37,226 nucleotides of DNA from positions 1 to 37,226 of the forward strand of contig NZ_QPJS01000007.1 of NCBI RefSeq assembly GCF_003337435.1, read 5' to 3'. Origin of the DNA: Schleiferia thermophila (GTDB lineage: Bacteria > Bacteroidota > Bacteroidia > Flavobacteriales > Schleiferiaceae). This document shows positions 17,039-25,819 of the stretch, piece after piece; positions within the stretch are counted from its first letter, which is position 1; each line of letters starts with the position of its first letter. Under the pieces are notes generated by a model. The model searched no databases, was not told the DNA's origin, and was given only the letters and a program-made list of their open reading frames with translations. The position numbers and the translations under genes were made by a program.

Positions 17039-17798
17039 ATTAAGCGTTAACATCAATAAAATAGCCACCCTGCGCAATTCGAGAGGTGGCAATGTACCCG
17101 ACGTGCTTCAGGCGGCTATCGATTGCCAGCGATTTGGTGCAGAAGGCATTACCGTACATCCACGCCCGGATGAACGGCACATTCGCTACAGCGATGTACG
17201 AGCCATACGGCCGATTATTACGACCGAATTCAATATTGAGGGATATCCATCAGAGAAGTTTCTGCAGCTGGTCGAAGAGGTCAGACCACATCAGGTAACG
17301 TTGGTACCGGATCCACCTGATGCCCTCACATCCAATGCCGGATGGGACACACAAGCACATCTGGATTTTTTGAAAGAAGTAATAGCCCGCATCAAAGCCA
17401 CCGGGGCAAGGGTTTCCCTTTTTGTAGAGACAAATGAAGAAGACATCAAAGGAGCAGCTCTGGCAGGTGCTGACCGCATTGAGCTTTACACGGAAGACTA
17501 TGCCAGGGGATACAACAAAGACCCTGAAAATGCCGTGGCACCCTACGCCGTATGTGCAGCCATAGCGCACTCTTTAGGCCTAGGCGTAAATGCCGGCCAC
17601 GACCTGAATCTGGATAATCTGCGCTATTTCGTAGCTCAGGTACCGCATCTACTGGAAGTAAGCATCGGGCATGCGCTGATTTCGGATGCGCTCTATTACG
17701 GGTTGGAAAACACCATACAAATGTATCTGAGACAGATCGCACTGGGACATCAGGACAAGCAGGCGCAATCTTCCGAAAGTACTTCAGTAGCTGACTGA
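17025..17798 (+). CDS. pdxJ: Pyridoxine 5'-phosphate synthase
   Basis: 257 residues. Condenses 1-deoxyxylulose 5-phosphate and 3-amino-2-oxopropyl phosphate to pyridoxine 5'-phosphate, the last step of the DXP-dependent vitamin B6 route. Typical segments: [83 protein letters not shown] and [17 protein letters not shown]. The start lies 14 bp inside pyrD, indicating coupling. It converges on mrpG, with only 37 bp between the stops and no clear terminator hairpin. Confidence 0.97.
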   Translation: MEKTKLSVNINKIATLRNSRGGNVPDVLQAAIDCQRFGAEGITVHPRPDERHIRYSDVRAIRPIITTEFNIEGYPSEKFLQLVEEVRPHQVTLVPDPPDALTSNAGWDTQAHLDFLKEVIARIKATGARVSLFVETNEEDIKGAALAGADRIELYTEDYARGYNKDPENAVAPYAVCAAIAHSLGLGVNAGHDLNLDNLRYFVAQVPHLLEVSIGHALISDALYYGLENTIQMYLRQIALGHQDKQAQSSESTSVAD

Positions 17799-17835
17799 GG
17801 GCAGCGCCGTGAGCCTTCAGGAATTGGATTCGGAT

Positions 17836-18213
17836 TCATCGGTCGGATTCATCGGTTGTTTCGGAGCTGCTTAGCTTATGGGTGGTGGGATTGTACTTGC
17901 CTTTAAGATCGTCATGAAGGGAATTTTTCCAGAGAGGGATACCCGTAAAGTACGAAACCCTTCCGATCAGATGCGCACCTACCGGCGAAGTGAGAAATAC
18001 AAAAAAGACAATGGCCAATACCCGGCTCACGATGGATTCAGTACCAAAATGTACGGCTGCTGATGCGAGCATCAGACCGATGCCGAGGGTTACGGCTTTG
18101 GTAGTCACGGAAATGCGCAGATAGATATCGGGCATTTTTACAAAGCCAATGGCTGCCAGCAGAATGAATAAGGCGCCTAAAGTAGACAATCCAAGGATGA
18201 GAAGTTCGTTCAT
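17836..18213 (-). CDS. mrpG: Na+/H+ antiporter Mrp complex, subunit G
   Basis: 125 residues, three membrane helices, with the family segment GFVKMPDIYLRISVTTKAVTLGIGLML. Last gene of the operon; its ATG overlaps the mrpF stop by 4 bp. The hydrophilic tail ends SSSETTDESDR. A 13-bp direct repeat (tcggattcatcgg twice) spans the stop codon. It is a needed subunit of the seven-part Mrp antiporter. Confidence 0.93.
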   Translation of the reverse strand: MNELLILGLSTLGALFILLAAIGFVKMPDIYLRISVTTKAVTLGIGLMLASAAVHFGTESIVSRVLAIVFFVFLTSPVGAHLIGRVSYFTGIPLWKNSLHDDLKGKYNPTTHKLSSSETTDESDR

Positions 18214-18485
18214 TCCTGTTTATTTTTCTTTTCAATGTAATAACTAAAGGCTACAGTGCTTAGAAAAGCTATAAGTGCGAGCACCATGGCAATATCGAGA
18301 AACGGTGCCCGATCACTCACAATGCTGTAAATGGCTATGATGCCTATGCCGATGGTGATCAGCAAATCCACTGCTACAATGCGGTCAGGCATGGAAGGCC
18401 CCTTCAGAAAACGGTAAAACACCAGCAGCATGCTGATGACCAAAATGGGAAGAATTACAAAGTATAAGTAGTCTTGTACGGTCAT
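18210..18485 (-). CDS. mrpF: Na+/H+ antiporter Mrp complex, subunit F
   Basis: 91 residues, three membrane helices, with the family motif FLKGPSMPDRIVAVDLLITIGIGIIAIYS in the first half. It overlaps mrpE and mrpG by 4 bp each. A small integral subunit of the Mrp antiporter. Confidence 0.93.
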   Translation of the reverse strand: MTVQDYLYFVILPILVISMLLVFYRFLKGPSMPDRIVAVDLLITIGIGIIAIYSIVSDRAPFLDIAMVLALIAFLSTVAFSYYIEKKNKQE

Positions 18486-18973
18486 CGGGTCAGTTCTAAG
18501 ATTCTGCGTTCGAAGCCCTGTTTGATAGAGCGTATAAATTCTTCTTTGTCTTTGACAAACATGCCGTGTACGTAGAGTACCTTTTTGTCGTCGCTCACAT
18601 CGAGACTAAGCGTGCCGGGAGTGAGTGATATCAGGTTTGCAAGCAGGGTGATTTCCAGACTGGTGGTTACATCGAGTGGAATGCGCACGATGCCGGGAGC
18701 CATATAGCTTTTTGGTGTGATCACATCATAGGCCACCTGCAGATTGGCTTTAAGCAGCTCGTAGAGAAAGAAAAAAAAGAATGCTATGACCCGGGGGACC
18801 AGGATGAAGTATTTCTGGCCAGAGTCGTTGCCGGAGCCAAGCCCACGGCTGATCAGCCAGAGAATAAAATAGCTCAGTATAAAACCGAAGAGGAAATTTT
18901 TCACAGAAAGAGCTCCCGTAAGGGCCACCCATACAAAGGCCAGAAGATTGTTCATCAAAAATTTTGCTCTCAT
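18482..18973 (-). CDS. mrpE: Na+/H+ antiporter Mrp complex, subunit E
   Basis: 163 residues. Opens with two membrane helices (LLAFVWVALTGALSVKNFLFGFILSYFILWLISR) and has a cytoplasmic C-terminal domain with LTPGTLSLDVSDDKKVLYVHGM, the conserved MrpE core. The two flanking overlaps of 4 bp fix the start at 18973. Confidence 0.93.
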   Translation of the reverse strand: MRAKFLMNNLLAFVWVALTGALSVKNFLFGFILSYFILWLISRGLGSGNDSGQKYFILVPRVIAFFFFFLYELLKANLQVAYDVITPKSYMAPGIVRIPLDVTTSLEITLLANLISLTPGTLSLDVSDDKKVLYVHGMFVKDKEEFIRSIKQGFERRILELTR

Positions 18974-20496
18974 TGTTGTTCAGCAGATTTATCAGGCAAT
19001 ACGGTTTGAATGTAGTTTTTTGGATTCATCAGCTCAGAAGCAATTTTTTGGGATATCCTATGCACATCGGCAGCTCTGAAAGCGATAATCAGAGATACGG
19101 CTGACAGTAGCGCAATAGGGGTTATGTATTGAATTTTTTCAGCGAGTGTGAAGAGGTGCCAAAACCGGAAGTTAGGTCTTTCGGGCAGATTCTCTGCCGG
19201 GCGCCAGAAGACTTCGGCCCAAACTCTGGCGATCACCAGCAAAGTGATCACGGTGCCAAAAGCCAAACAAATGGTAATGAAAGAGCCTCCTTCGAGGTAT
19301 GCAGCTTTAAAAAGGTCAATTTTTGGCCAGAATCCGGACAAAGGCGGTACTCCTACCAGTGAAAACAACGGAATGGCCAGCAGGAGAGACAGCCGTGGAT
19401 AGTACTGATAAAATCCTCCTAATCTGTCGATGTGGTGAGTTCCCTGCACCCGATACAGCAATCCTGAGACCATAAAAAGATTGGTTTTGACTACGATGTC
19501 GTGTATCATGTAAAAAACTGCTCCGGTAACGGCTAGCTCGGTATGAATGCCAAGTGCAATCACCATGTAGCCTATATGGCTGATAATCAAATAAGAAAAA
19601 ATTTTTCGCACGTTGGTCTGGACCATAGCCCCTAACGAGCCGGTGATGATGGTGAGCCCGGCCAGGATAATCATAAGGGTATCGATAATAGGGTCTTCAA
19701 AAAAGACCAGAGTAAATACTCTGAGCATGGCATAGACCCCCAGCTTGGTCAGCAGCCCTCCAAATATGGCTGCAATGGCTGCCGGAGGTGTGTGGTAGGA
19801 GGCTGGCAGCCAGAAATACAAAGGAAAGATTGCCGATTTAATTCCAAAGCCTACCAGAAATAAAATGGCTGTGACCTCTACCAGCCCTTTATTGGGTATG
19901 GCGGCAACTTTGAGGGCCAGATCGGCCATGTTGAGCGTTCCCGCCAGGCCATAGAGTACTCCGATGGCTGTAAGAAATATCGTGGAAGCCAAAATATTCA
20001 GTGTAAAATATTTCACTGCACCCTCCAGCTGTGGTTTTTCACCACCTATGGTGAGCAACACAAAGGAGGAGATGATGATGATCTCAAACCATACGTATAA
20101 GTTGAAAATATCGCCCGTGAGAAAAGCCCCGTTTAATCCGGCAAACAGCAGATGCATAATGGGAAAATATCCGAACCGCATGCGGGCCTCCACGATGTTG
20201 GCCAGCGAAAAGAGACTTACGGCAAGTCCGGAAATTGAGGTAATGAGAACCAACACCGCCGAAAAGGTATCGCTGACAAAGACAATTCCGAAGGGTGCGG
20301 GCCATTTGCCTGCATTCATCGTTAAAATGCCTTGGCGATAGACTTCTGTCAGCAACCACGAGGCAATCAGAACTTGTATCACATTGCCCGATACGCTCAA
20401 TTTGCGCTGTAAACGGGGATTAAACCAACTGAACATCTGGGCAACGGCGATGAGAAATTGCCACAGGACAGGTACTATTACAAGATTTGATGTCAT
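18970..20496 (-). CDS. mrpD: Na+/H+ antiporter Mrp complex, subunit D (NuoN/NuoM-like)
   Basis: 508 residues, about 14 membrane helices, related to the proton-pumping subunits of complex I. The conserved Glu lies in NLYVWFEIIIISSFVLL, and the conserved Lys in FGIKSAIFPLYFWLPASYHTPPA. Further helices carry KLGVYAMLR and GFWPKIDLFKAA. The start at 20496 overlaps mrpC by 4 bp. The protein forms one of the two ion channels of the complex. Confidence 0.95.
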   Translation of the reverse strand: MTSNLVIVPVLWQFLIAVAQMFSWFNPRLQRKLSVSGNVIQVLIASWLLTEVYRQGILTMNAGKWPAPFGIVFVSDTFSAVLVLITSISGLAVSLFSLANIVEARMRFGYFPIMHLLFAGLNGAFLTGDIFNLYVWFEIIIISSFVLLTIGGEKPQLEGAVKYFTLNILASTIFLTAIGVLYGLAGTLNMADLALKVAAIPNKGLVEVTAILFLVGFGIKSAIFPLYFWLPASYHTPPAAIAAIFGGLLTKLGVYAMLRVFTLVFFEDPIIDTLMIILAGLTIITGSLGAMVQTNVRKIFSYLIISHIGYMVIALGIHTELAVTGAVFYMIHDIVVKTNLFMVSGLLYRVQGTHHIDRLGGFYQYYPRLSLLLAIPLFSLVGVPPLSGFWPKIDLFKAAYLEGGSFITICLAFGTVITLLVIARVWAEVFWRPAENLPERPNFRFWHLFTLAEKIQYITPIALLSAVSLIIAFRAADVHRISQKIASELMNPKNYIQTVLPDKSAEQQ

Positions 20497-20846
20497 AGAT
20501 CGTCGTCGATGGTGTTTACAGTATCAAGGTCATCTGAATGCAATGCCTGATACACCTTTTTGAATAGCACGATGGCAAATGCCTGCAGTCCGAAACTAAT
20601 TACAATGGCTGTCAGAATCAATGCCTGCGGTACAGGGTCTGCATACAATTCTGTGAGTACTTTGGCATCTGCCGGTATAATTGGTGGTTTGCCTTTGGCG
20701 ATGCGCCCCAGCAGGAAGATGAGGATGTTGGCTCCGTTGCCAATGAGGATCAGCCCAATAATCAGCTTTACCATGCTACGGCGAAGCATCATAAAAAGGC
20801 CTGCACCATAGAGCAAACCTGTGACGATGGCAAGTAAGATTTCCAT
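20493..20846 (-). CDS. mrpC: Na+/H+ antiporter Mrp complex, subunit C (NuoK-like)
   Basis: 117 residues with three membrane helices. GLLYGAGLFMMLRRSMVKLIIGLILIGNGANILIFLLG and DPVPQALILTAIVISFGLQAF are typical of MrpC/NuoK. Starts 1 bp after the mrpB stop and overlaps mrpD. Confidence 0.95.
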   Translation of the reverse strand: MEILLAIVTGLLYGAGLFMMLRRSMVKLIIGLILIGNGANILIFLLGRIAKGKPPIIPADAKVLTELYADPVPQALILTAIVISFGLQAFAIVLFKKVYQALHSDDLDTVNTIDDDL

Positions 20847-20847
20847 A

Positions 20848-21261
20848 TCAGGCTACTTCTGCAAGTGTGAAAATGATCGTAAGACTAACACCCACAACGA
20901 CCAAATACACCCCAATGTCAAAAAAAAGCGGTGTGCCGACCAGTCCAATCACATCCAGAGGTTCTTTCATCCACTGAGCTGCCATAAAGGGCTCTTTTTT
21001 TATCACCATTGGATACAAGCCGCTCAGAAGAGATACCGAAAGGCCGAGTGGCATCAAAAATCCCGGGTGAATGCGCAGTAAGTGTTTTGTCTCATTGAGA
21101 CCATTGGCAAAACTGTGGAGCACAAAGGCGATGGAAGCAATCAATCCTCCCACAAAGCCACCTCCGGGCAGATAGTGCCCACGCAATAAAATGAAAACGG
21201 AAAACAACAGCAACAAAGGAAGAAGATAGTCCGACGCTTTTTTTAGGATGATGCTTTTCAT
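20848..21261 (-). CDS. mrpB: Na+/H+ antiporter Mrp complex, subunit B
   Basis: 137 residues, four membrane helices; LRGHYLPGGGFVGGLIASIAFVLH is the family signature. The ATG shares one base with the mrpA stop (TAATG), a coupling arrangement. Confidence 0.95.
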   Translation of the reverse strand: MKSIILKKASDYLLPLLLLFSVFILLRGHYLPGGGFVGGLIASIAFVLHSFANGLNETKHLLRIHPGFLMPLGLSVSLLSGLYPMVIKKEPFMAAQWMKEPLDVIGLVGTPLFFDIGVYLVVVGVSLTIIFTLAEVA

Positions 21262-23558
21262 TATTCCCAGGTTTTTTCATTGTCTTTTAATCTCAGCTTC
21301 ATCAGCCCGAATACGCCGAGAGCGGCAATGGTAAGAACTGTGATTTCGACCATGGTGTCTGCTCCCCTGAAGTCCACAAGAATTACATTCACTACATTTT
21401 TGCCTTTAGCCAGCAAATACGAGTTTTCGGCATAAAATTCAGAAATTTCCCGGTTGACAGGCTCATTGATTACTTCAAGACAGAGTACAGTAATCATCAG
21501 ACCAAAAAGCAAGGAAATCACGGCATCGCGTATTTTCACTACATTCGAGGAAATATTGATGTATCTAGGCAGTTTGTAGAGCACCAAAACAAAGAGAATG
21601 ACGGTAAGTGTATCAATGGAAAACTGTGTCATAGCCAGATCGGGTGCGCTGTAGAGTACAAACATCAGACTGATGGAGATGCCAAGGACCCCCATTGCTG
21701 CCACAGCGGCCAATCGCGATTTTGCCAGCAGGATGTAAAAAATGCTGAAAATCATCAGCAGAAGAATGACTGCTTCGTACAAGGTGACTTCTGATATTTT
21801 TTTAAAATCAATGTAAATATGCACCCCATGGTAAAAGGAATAGCCAACCAGGGTCAACAAGAAAACCATTATGGTCATCACATACCACCTCAGATACCCG
21901 TTTTGAAGAATATCGGTATACCACCGACTCAGCCATTTGGTTACAGACAGGAATTTTTCATAAATAGCCACTGAGGAGTAGGACAATTTTTCCACCTTAA
22001 GTGCAATGCTTTGCCCGGGCACCAACCGGGAGTAGAGCACAATTCCGCCGGCAATCGTAGCCAGGGAGAGGAAAAACACTGTGTTAAACCCGTGCCAAAG
22101 TTCTAAATGCACCTTTATGGTATCTCTACCGGCTGCCTCTACCAGTGCATGTACCATTTGTTCGGCTCCAGCCGGCCATATACCGAATATCAAAGTTCCG
22201 GCGGTAAGGACATACACCGGCAGTTGAAGCCAGAGTGACACCGGGTGTTTCAAAGTATGAGAGGCTTCCCTGCCGCTGAAAAAAGGCCTGAACCCCACCC
22301 AAAAACCAGCTGCAAACAGCAAAAGACCGGTGATAAAGGCGGCTGCAATGGGCACCGGAGAAGTTTCGGCGTGAAGAGCACTTTCGTACATCAGCTCCTT
22401 GCCAATGAAACCAAATGTAAGAGGCACCCCGCCGTGACTTAATGCTGCCACTGCACCGGCTACCGCCACTCCCGGCATCACATGCCTCAGCCCGTGCAGA
22501 GCAGTCACATCGCGGGTATGCGCTTCATGATCTACTATGCCCGTAACCAGAAACAGCGCGGCCTTGTACAAGGCGTGTACCAGTATAAATGCAGCTGCCG
22601 CTACAAGCCCTTCGTTACCCCCGATGCCCGTCAGAAACACCAAAATACCAAGTGCGCTGAGGGTAGTGTAGGCAAGTATGCTTTTCATATCCGTAAAAAA
22701 AAGCGCTTGCGCGGCACTGTACACCATACTTACTCCACCGACTGTCATGAGCAGAGGTTTCCAAACAGGAAGTGCGGAGTATATAGGATACAATTTCAGC
22801 AAGAGAAAGACGCCTGCTTTGACCATCGTAGCCGAATGCAGATAGGTGCTTACGGGCGTTGGTGCCTTCATAGCTCCGGGCAGCCAGAAGTGAAATGGAA
22901 ACTGTGCTGATTTAGTAAAAGCAGCCAATATAAACAGCCAAAAAGCTATCCGGCCGGCCTGGCTGGCCAAGACAGTTTCCCGCTGGTCCAGCAATGCCTG
23001 AAAGGAAAAGCTCCCCGTCACCGTAGAGATCAGCACTGCTGCAATCAGCAATCCTACACCCCCCAGTCCGGTGATGGTAAGAGCTCTGAGAGCTGCCTTG
23101 CGCGACTCCCGATCTTCATAGTGAAAACCAATCAGAAAAAACGATGATACGCTGGTCAACTCCCAAAACATAAACAGCATAATCAGATTATCGCTCACCA
23201 CAAGACCCAGCATAGCCGTCATAAAGAGCGACAAAAAGCCGAAAAATCGGAATTTTTCGGGATGTCCTTTCAGGTAATAATGCGAATAAGCAAAGACCAA
23301 AGTACCAATACCACTGATCAGCAAAGCAAACATGCGGGAAAGGCCATCTACCCTCCACTCGAAATGCACCCCCATGCCCTGCTGCCAGCTCACAAGCCCC
23401 AGAGCGGGTACCTCTGATCCAAAAAATACGGCAAAATATGTAAAAACCGCTAAAGGCACTAAAAAGAAAAAGGCGCTGAAGCCATCCCTGAGGTAATCTT
23501 TGAAAATTACTAAAAACAAAGACAGCATGCCCCCAAGCAACACAGCGATGAGCATCAT
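21261..23558 (-). CDS. mrpA: Na+/H+ antiporter Mrp complex, subunit A (NuoL-like)
   Basis: 765 residues from the ATG at 23558, which lies at the front of the first membrane helix (MMLIAVLLGGMLSLFLVIF). A TTG at 23588 would add ten residues and is the alternative. The N-terminal two thirds resemble complex I NuoL, with the key Glu in FMFWELTSVSSFFLIGFHYED and the Lys in FTKSAQFPFHFWLPGAMKAPTPVSTYLHSATMVKAG. The last third holds the extra helices of MrpA (MbhD/MbhE-like: YSAPDLAMTQFSIDTLTVILFVLVLYKLP, then LVDFRGADTMVEITVLTIAALGVFGLM). First gene of the complete mrpABCDEFG operon, which exports Na+ in exchange for protons and supports salt and alkali tolerance. Confidence 0.96.
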   Translation of the reverse strand: MMLIAVLLGGMLSLFLVIFKDYLRDGFSAFFFLVPLAVFTYFAVFFGSEVPALGLVSWQQGMGVHFEWRVDGLSRMFALLISGIGTLVFAYSHYYLKGHPEKFRFFGFLSLFMTAMLGLVVSDNLIMLFMFWELTSVSSFFLIGFHYEDRESRKAALRALTITGLGGVGLLIAAVLISTVTGSFSFQALLDQRETVLASQAGRIAFWLFILAAFTKSAQFPFHFWLPGAMKAPTPVSTYLHSATMVKAGVFLLLKLYPIYSALPVWKPLLMTVGGVSMVYSAAQALFFTDMKSILAYTTLSALGILVFLTGIGGNEGLVAAAAFILVHALYKAALFLVTGIVDHEAHTRDVTALHGLRHVMPGVAVAGAVAALSHGGVPLTFGFIGKELMYESALHAETSPVPIAAAFITGLLLFAAGFWVGFRPFFSGREASHTLKHPVSLWLQLPVYVLTAGTLIFGIWPAGAEQMVHALVEAAGRDTIKVHLELWHGFNTVFFLSLATIAGGIVLYSRLVPGQSIALKVEKLSYSSVAIYEKFLSVTKWLSRWYTDILQNGYLRWYVMTIMVFLLTLVGYSFYHGVHIYIDFKKISEVTLYEAVILLLMIFSIFYILLAKSRLAAVAAMGVLGISISLMFVLYSAPDLAMTQFSIDTLTVILFVLVLYKLPRYINISSNVVKIRDAVISLLFGLMITVLCLEVINEPVNREISEFYAENSYLLAKGKNVVNVILVDFRGADTMVEITVLTIAALGVFGLMKLRLKDNEKTWE

Positions 23559-24653
23559 ATAATTACCAAATCCTGTTTCCAACGGCAATACTAAAGAAAT
23601 TTAAACACCGCAGCAAATTAAAAAAGGATGAAGGAAGAATCTCCGGTTCGGAAGCTTTTAAGAGCACAAGAAGACAGGCTGCCAAGAGATGCTCTGCCTG
23701 AATATAATTTGTTTTTGGCTTTTGGTAGCGGAGTTAAAGAGGGTATCCGGCTAAGTTGTTTGTGGTTTTAAGAACCTTTTGATTCAAAAAGCAGAGCAAG
23801 TTTATCAGGGGGGAGGGGGTGAAAGGTAATTCTCTCGAATTTCGTCGGACAAGGGGTTTTTCAGGATTTTTGTATTTTAAGGGGTCTTGCGTGCCGATAG
23901 GTTTGTTTATGCAGTTGGTCTTGTTTTTTCGGGATTTTCGGTTTGATTTCAGATGAGTTGTAAGGCCGGCGATGAGATGTTTGAAATTGAAGTGGCCAAT
24001 CTACCGGAATATGCGTAAGTGGTTTTGATAATCGAAGGAGGGTTTCTGGCTGCATTTTGTTGAGCGGAACCAGAAACCCGTGCATCTGTCGTGCACTTCA
24101 TCAGACTTGTAGTTATGAGGAGCGTATGTGCACCCGGAAATGCCGGTGCGGCTGTACAGGTTTTTCCAATGGTTTTTGAAATGATTTTTACTACATCGGA
24201 TTATCGATTTAAAGGAAACATTTTGAGCTATTTAAGATCAATGTAATGCGTTTATACAGGAAGCGGAGGCGAATTTCGGAAATTGGAAAGTACGGTGTAC
24301 TTCTTAAGCTTCATACAGCGATGCTCATGGATCAATGAACCTGATGACTTGTGAAAAAGCCGGTGAAAGCTTTGGGCGATCATTCTGACAAGTGAAGTAG
24401 AGACGAAAACCTTTCCCAGAGCGGCCATCAGGCAGTTTCTGATTTTTGAAAATTCAGCGCAAGGTGTCTGAAGCAAGGGGTGGGTCGGGGCAGTATGAGG
24501 TCAGAGCAGCAGTCGTTTTGGCCCGGGAAATCGGTCAGGGGAAGTGGTGTAGAGGAGTTTAAGATGGCGGCTGGTTGAATTTTGCGGTATTTCGGCTGGG
24601 ATGGTCCATTGCGGGTGTGATACCCTGCGGGTGTGACCTTGAGGGAGGGGTAG
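23559..24653. other. Long non-coding stretch between mrpA and the GC-rich element
   Basis: About 1.1 kb without a convincing gene. A variant -7 box for mrpA (TTAATTTG on the minus strand, 23621-23614) is near the start. A hairpin lies at 23675-23700, and three hairpins follow each other at 24040-24148. Short open frames in this part have no coding character. Confidence 0.5.
24040..24148. other. Three tandem hairpins in the mrpA upstream intergenic region
   Basis: A perfect 10-bp inverted repeat GGGTTTCTGG (24040-24049) and CCAGAAACCC (24070-24079) with a 20-nt loop. It is followed at once by GTGCA (24080-24084) with TGCAC (24092-24096), and then by CAC-C-CGG with CCG-GTG at 24131-24148. No known RNA family is recognised. 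Confidence 0.45.
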
Positions 24654-24793
24654 TGCGTGAGGGATGCGGAGGGCGCCCGCAGGGTGGTGCGCAGCGCAGC
24701 GGAGCACGGGAGCGAAGCGTACCCCGGAGCAGCCCGACCCCGCGCGGTAAGGCCGCGAGGCCGGCGCGCGGGGGCACGCCCAGGAAAAAATTA
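24654..24793 (+). ncRNA. GC-rich structured intergenic element, copy B (putative)
   Basis: Second copy of the element at 13533-13672, same orientation, 140 bp. Hairpin I is CGCCC (24674-24678), loop GCA, GGGTG (one G-T wobble). Hairpin III is CCCCGCGCG (24738-24746) with CGCGCGGGG (24765-24773); the T-A pair of copy A is C-G here. The inner stem is GGCC-GCGA-GGCC, with a GNRA loop. A 9-bp insertion relative to copy A falls in the loop of the GTGC/GCAC hairpin. Both copies end in an A-rich run. It lies 7 bp beyond the stop codon of the DUF2911 gene, antisense to it. Confidence 0.5.
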
Positions 24794-24800
24794 AAATGAA

Positions 24801-25691
24801 TTATTTAAGGCGTCTGCCGGTGCGGTCTTTGCCGGCTTTTTCGCGCCATTCGCGCAGGGAGTTTTGGATCATGTCGGCGTAGGAGAAGGGTCGGTTGGCG
24901 GCTTTGGCCTGTTCGTTGCCGAGCTTGAGGGCTGTGTTGCCGGCATTGATGGCTTCGGTGAAGTTGCCACGGCGGGCTAGGATTTCGCCACGGAGGTAAT
25001 GGCTGTACCAGTTGTCTGGGCTGAGCTCGATGGAGCGGTTGATGTAGTCGAGGGCGCGGTCGAGATGGATGTTTTTGTTCAGGAAGTATTGGGCGGAGTT
25101 TCGGTATACACGCCAGTCGCGGCTGTTTTCTTTAATGGCGCGTTCGATGTTGGCCATGGCAATGTTATCGACTTCTACCTGGAGGTTGATGGGGATTCGG
25201 GTGTTTTCCCAGGCGAGGGTGAGGGTGGCGGTGTTTTCGCCGATGTTGTCGATGGAGATGGTGAAGGTTTCGGTGGGTTCGGGAGCGTCGGCAGGAGTGA
25301 CGTCAAATCTGAGGGCGTCTTTTTTAGGGTCGTAGCCGTCGGCGCCCCAGAGGGTGGTGTCGGTGGTGAGGATGATGGTCCAACGATCGGGGTTGGGTAT
25401 GGTGAGCAGGCCGTATTTGCCGGCGCGGAGTTGTTGGCCTTCGAGGGTGATGTCGGTGCTGAAGGTTATGAGGGTGATGCGGTTGGCTCCGGTGCGCCAT
25501 ATCTGGCCGTAGGGGACAAGCTGGCCAAAGATTGCTCTTCCGCGGGCGGAAGGGCGGCTGTAGTCGATGGTAATGTCGGTGAGGCCTACGCGTTGTAGGA
25601 GGTAGGCTTTGGGGCTGGGTTGGGGGAGCTCCTGGGCGCTGAGCAATGTGGTGAGGGTGAGCAGTGTGAGAATGGTTCGAATTGGTGTCAT
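24801..25691 (-). CDS. DUF2911 domain protein with C-terminal TPR repeats
   Basis: 296 residues with a signal peptide (MTPIRTILTLLTLTTLLSAQ), so it is periplasmic or secreted. Residues about 25-170 are the DUF2911 domain: SPKAYLLQRVGLTDITIDYSRPSARGR, YGQIWRTGANRIT, GKYGLLTIP. Residues about 180-270 form TPR-like helices (RALDYINRSIELSPDNWYSHYLRGEILARRGNFTEAINAGNTAL). The basic tail ends GRRLK. DUF2911 has no established function. A long frame on the opposite strand is a GC-driven shadow. A variant -7 box TTAATTTG lies at 25720-25713, the same octamer as before mrpA. Confidence 0.9.
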   Translation of the reverse strand: MTPIRTILTLLTLTTLLSAQELPQPSPKAYLLQRVGLTDITIDYSRPSARGRAIFGQLVPYGQIWRTGANRITLITFSTDITLEGQQLRAGKYGLLTIPNPDRWTIILTTDTTLWGADGYDPKKDALRFDVTPADAPEPTETFTISIDNIGENTATLTLAWENTRIPINLQVEVDNIAMANIERAIKENSRDWRVYRNSAQYFLNKNIHLDRALDYINRSIELSPDNWYSHYLRGEILARRGNFTEAINAGNTALKLGNEQAKAANRPFSYADMIQNSLREWREKAGKDRTGRRLK

Positions 25692-25787
25692 GATCTTTTA
25701 TTTAGTTGATGGCAAATTAACTGTAGGATATCGGATCGGGTTCAGGGGGAGATGCAATTCTTTACGCTGGTATAACAGGTGCGGGTG

Positions 25788-25795
25788 TAAGTTTG
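25788..25795 (+). promoter_or_regulatory. -7 box of the lgt operon promoter
   Basis: TAAGTTTG fits TAnnTTTG exactly, 24 bp before the ATG at 25820. It excludes the in-frame TTG at 25793, which lies within the box. Confidence 0.55.
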
Positions 25796-25819
25796 CATCG
25801 GAATCGATTATCGTTTGGC

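Noticed and set aside
17821-17850. 13-bp direct repeat across the mrpG stop codon
   Set aside because: A small local duplication changing only the tail; no sign of function.
24252-24476. Minus-strand open frame of 74 codons upstream of mrpA
   Set aside because: No domain, signal peptide or promoter; composition like the spacer.
24575-24799. Open frames over the GC-rich element copy B
   Set aside because: Same reason: high GC removes stop codons; the peptide is Gly/Arg/Pro repeats only.
24999-25598. 199-codon plus-strand frame opposite the DUF2911 gene
   Set aside because: Gly/Val/Asp-rich mirror of a GC-rich coding strand; the minus strand has a signal peptide, a known domain and TPR helices.
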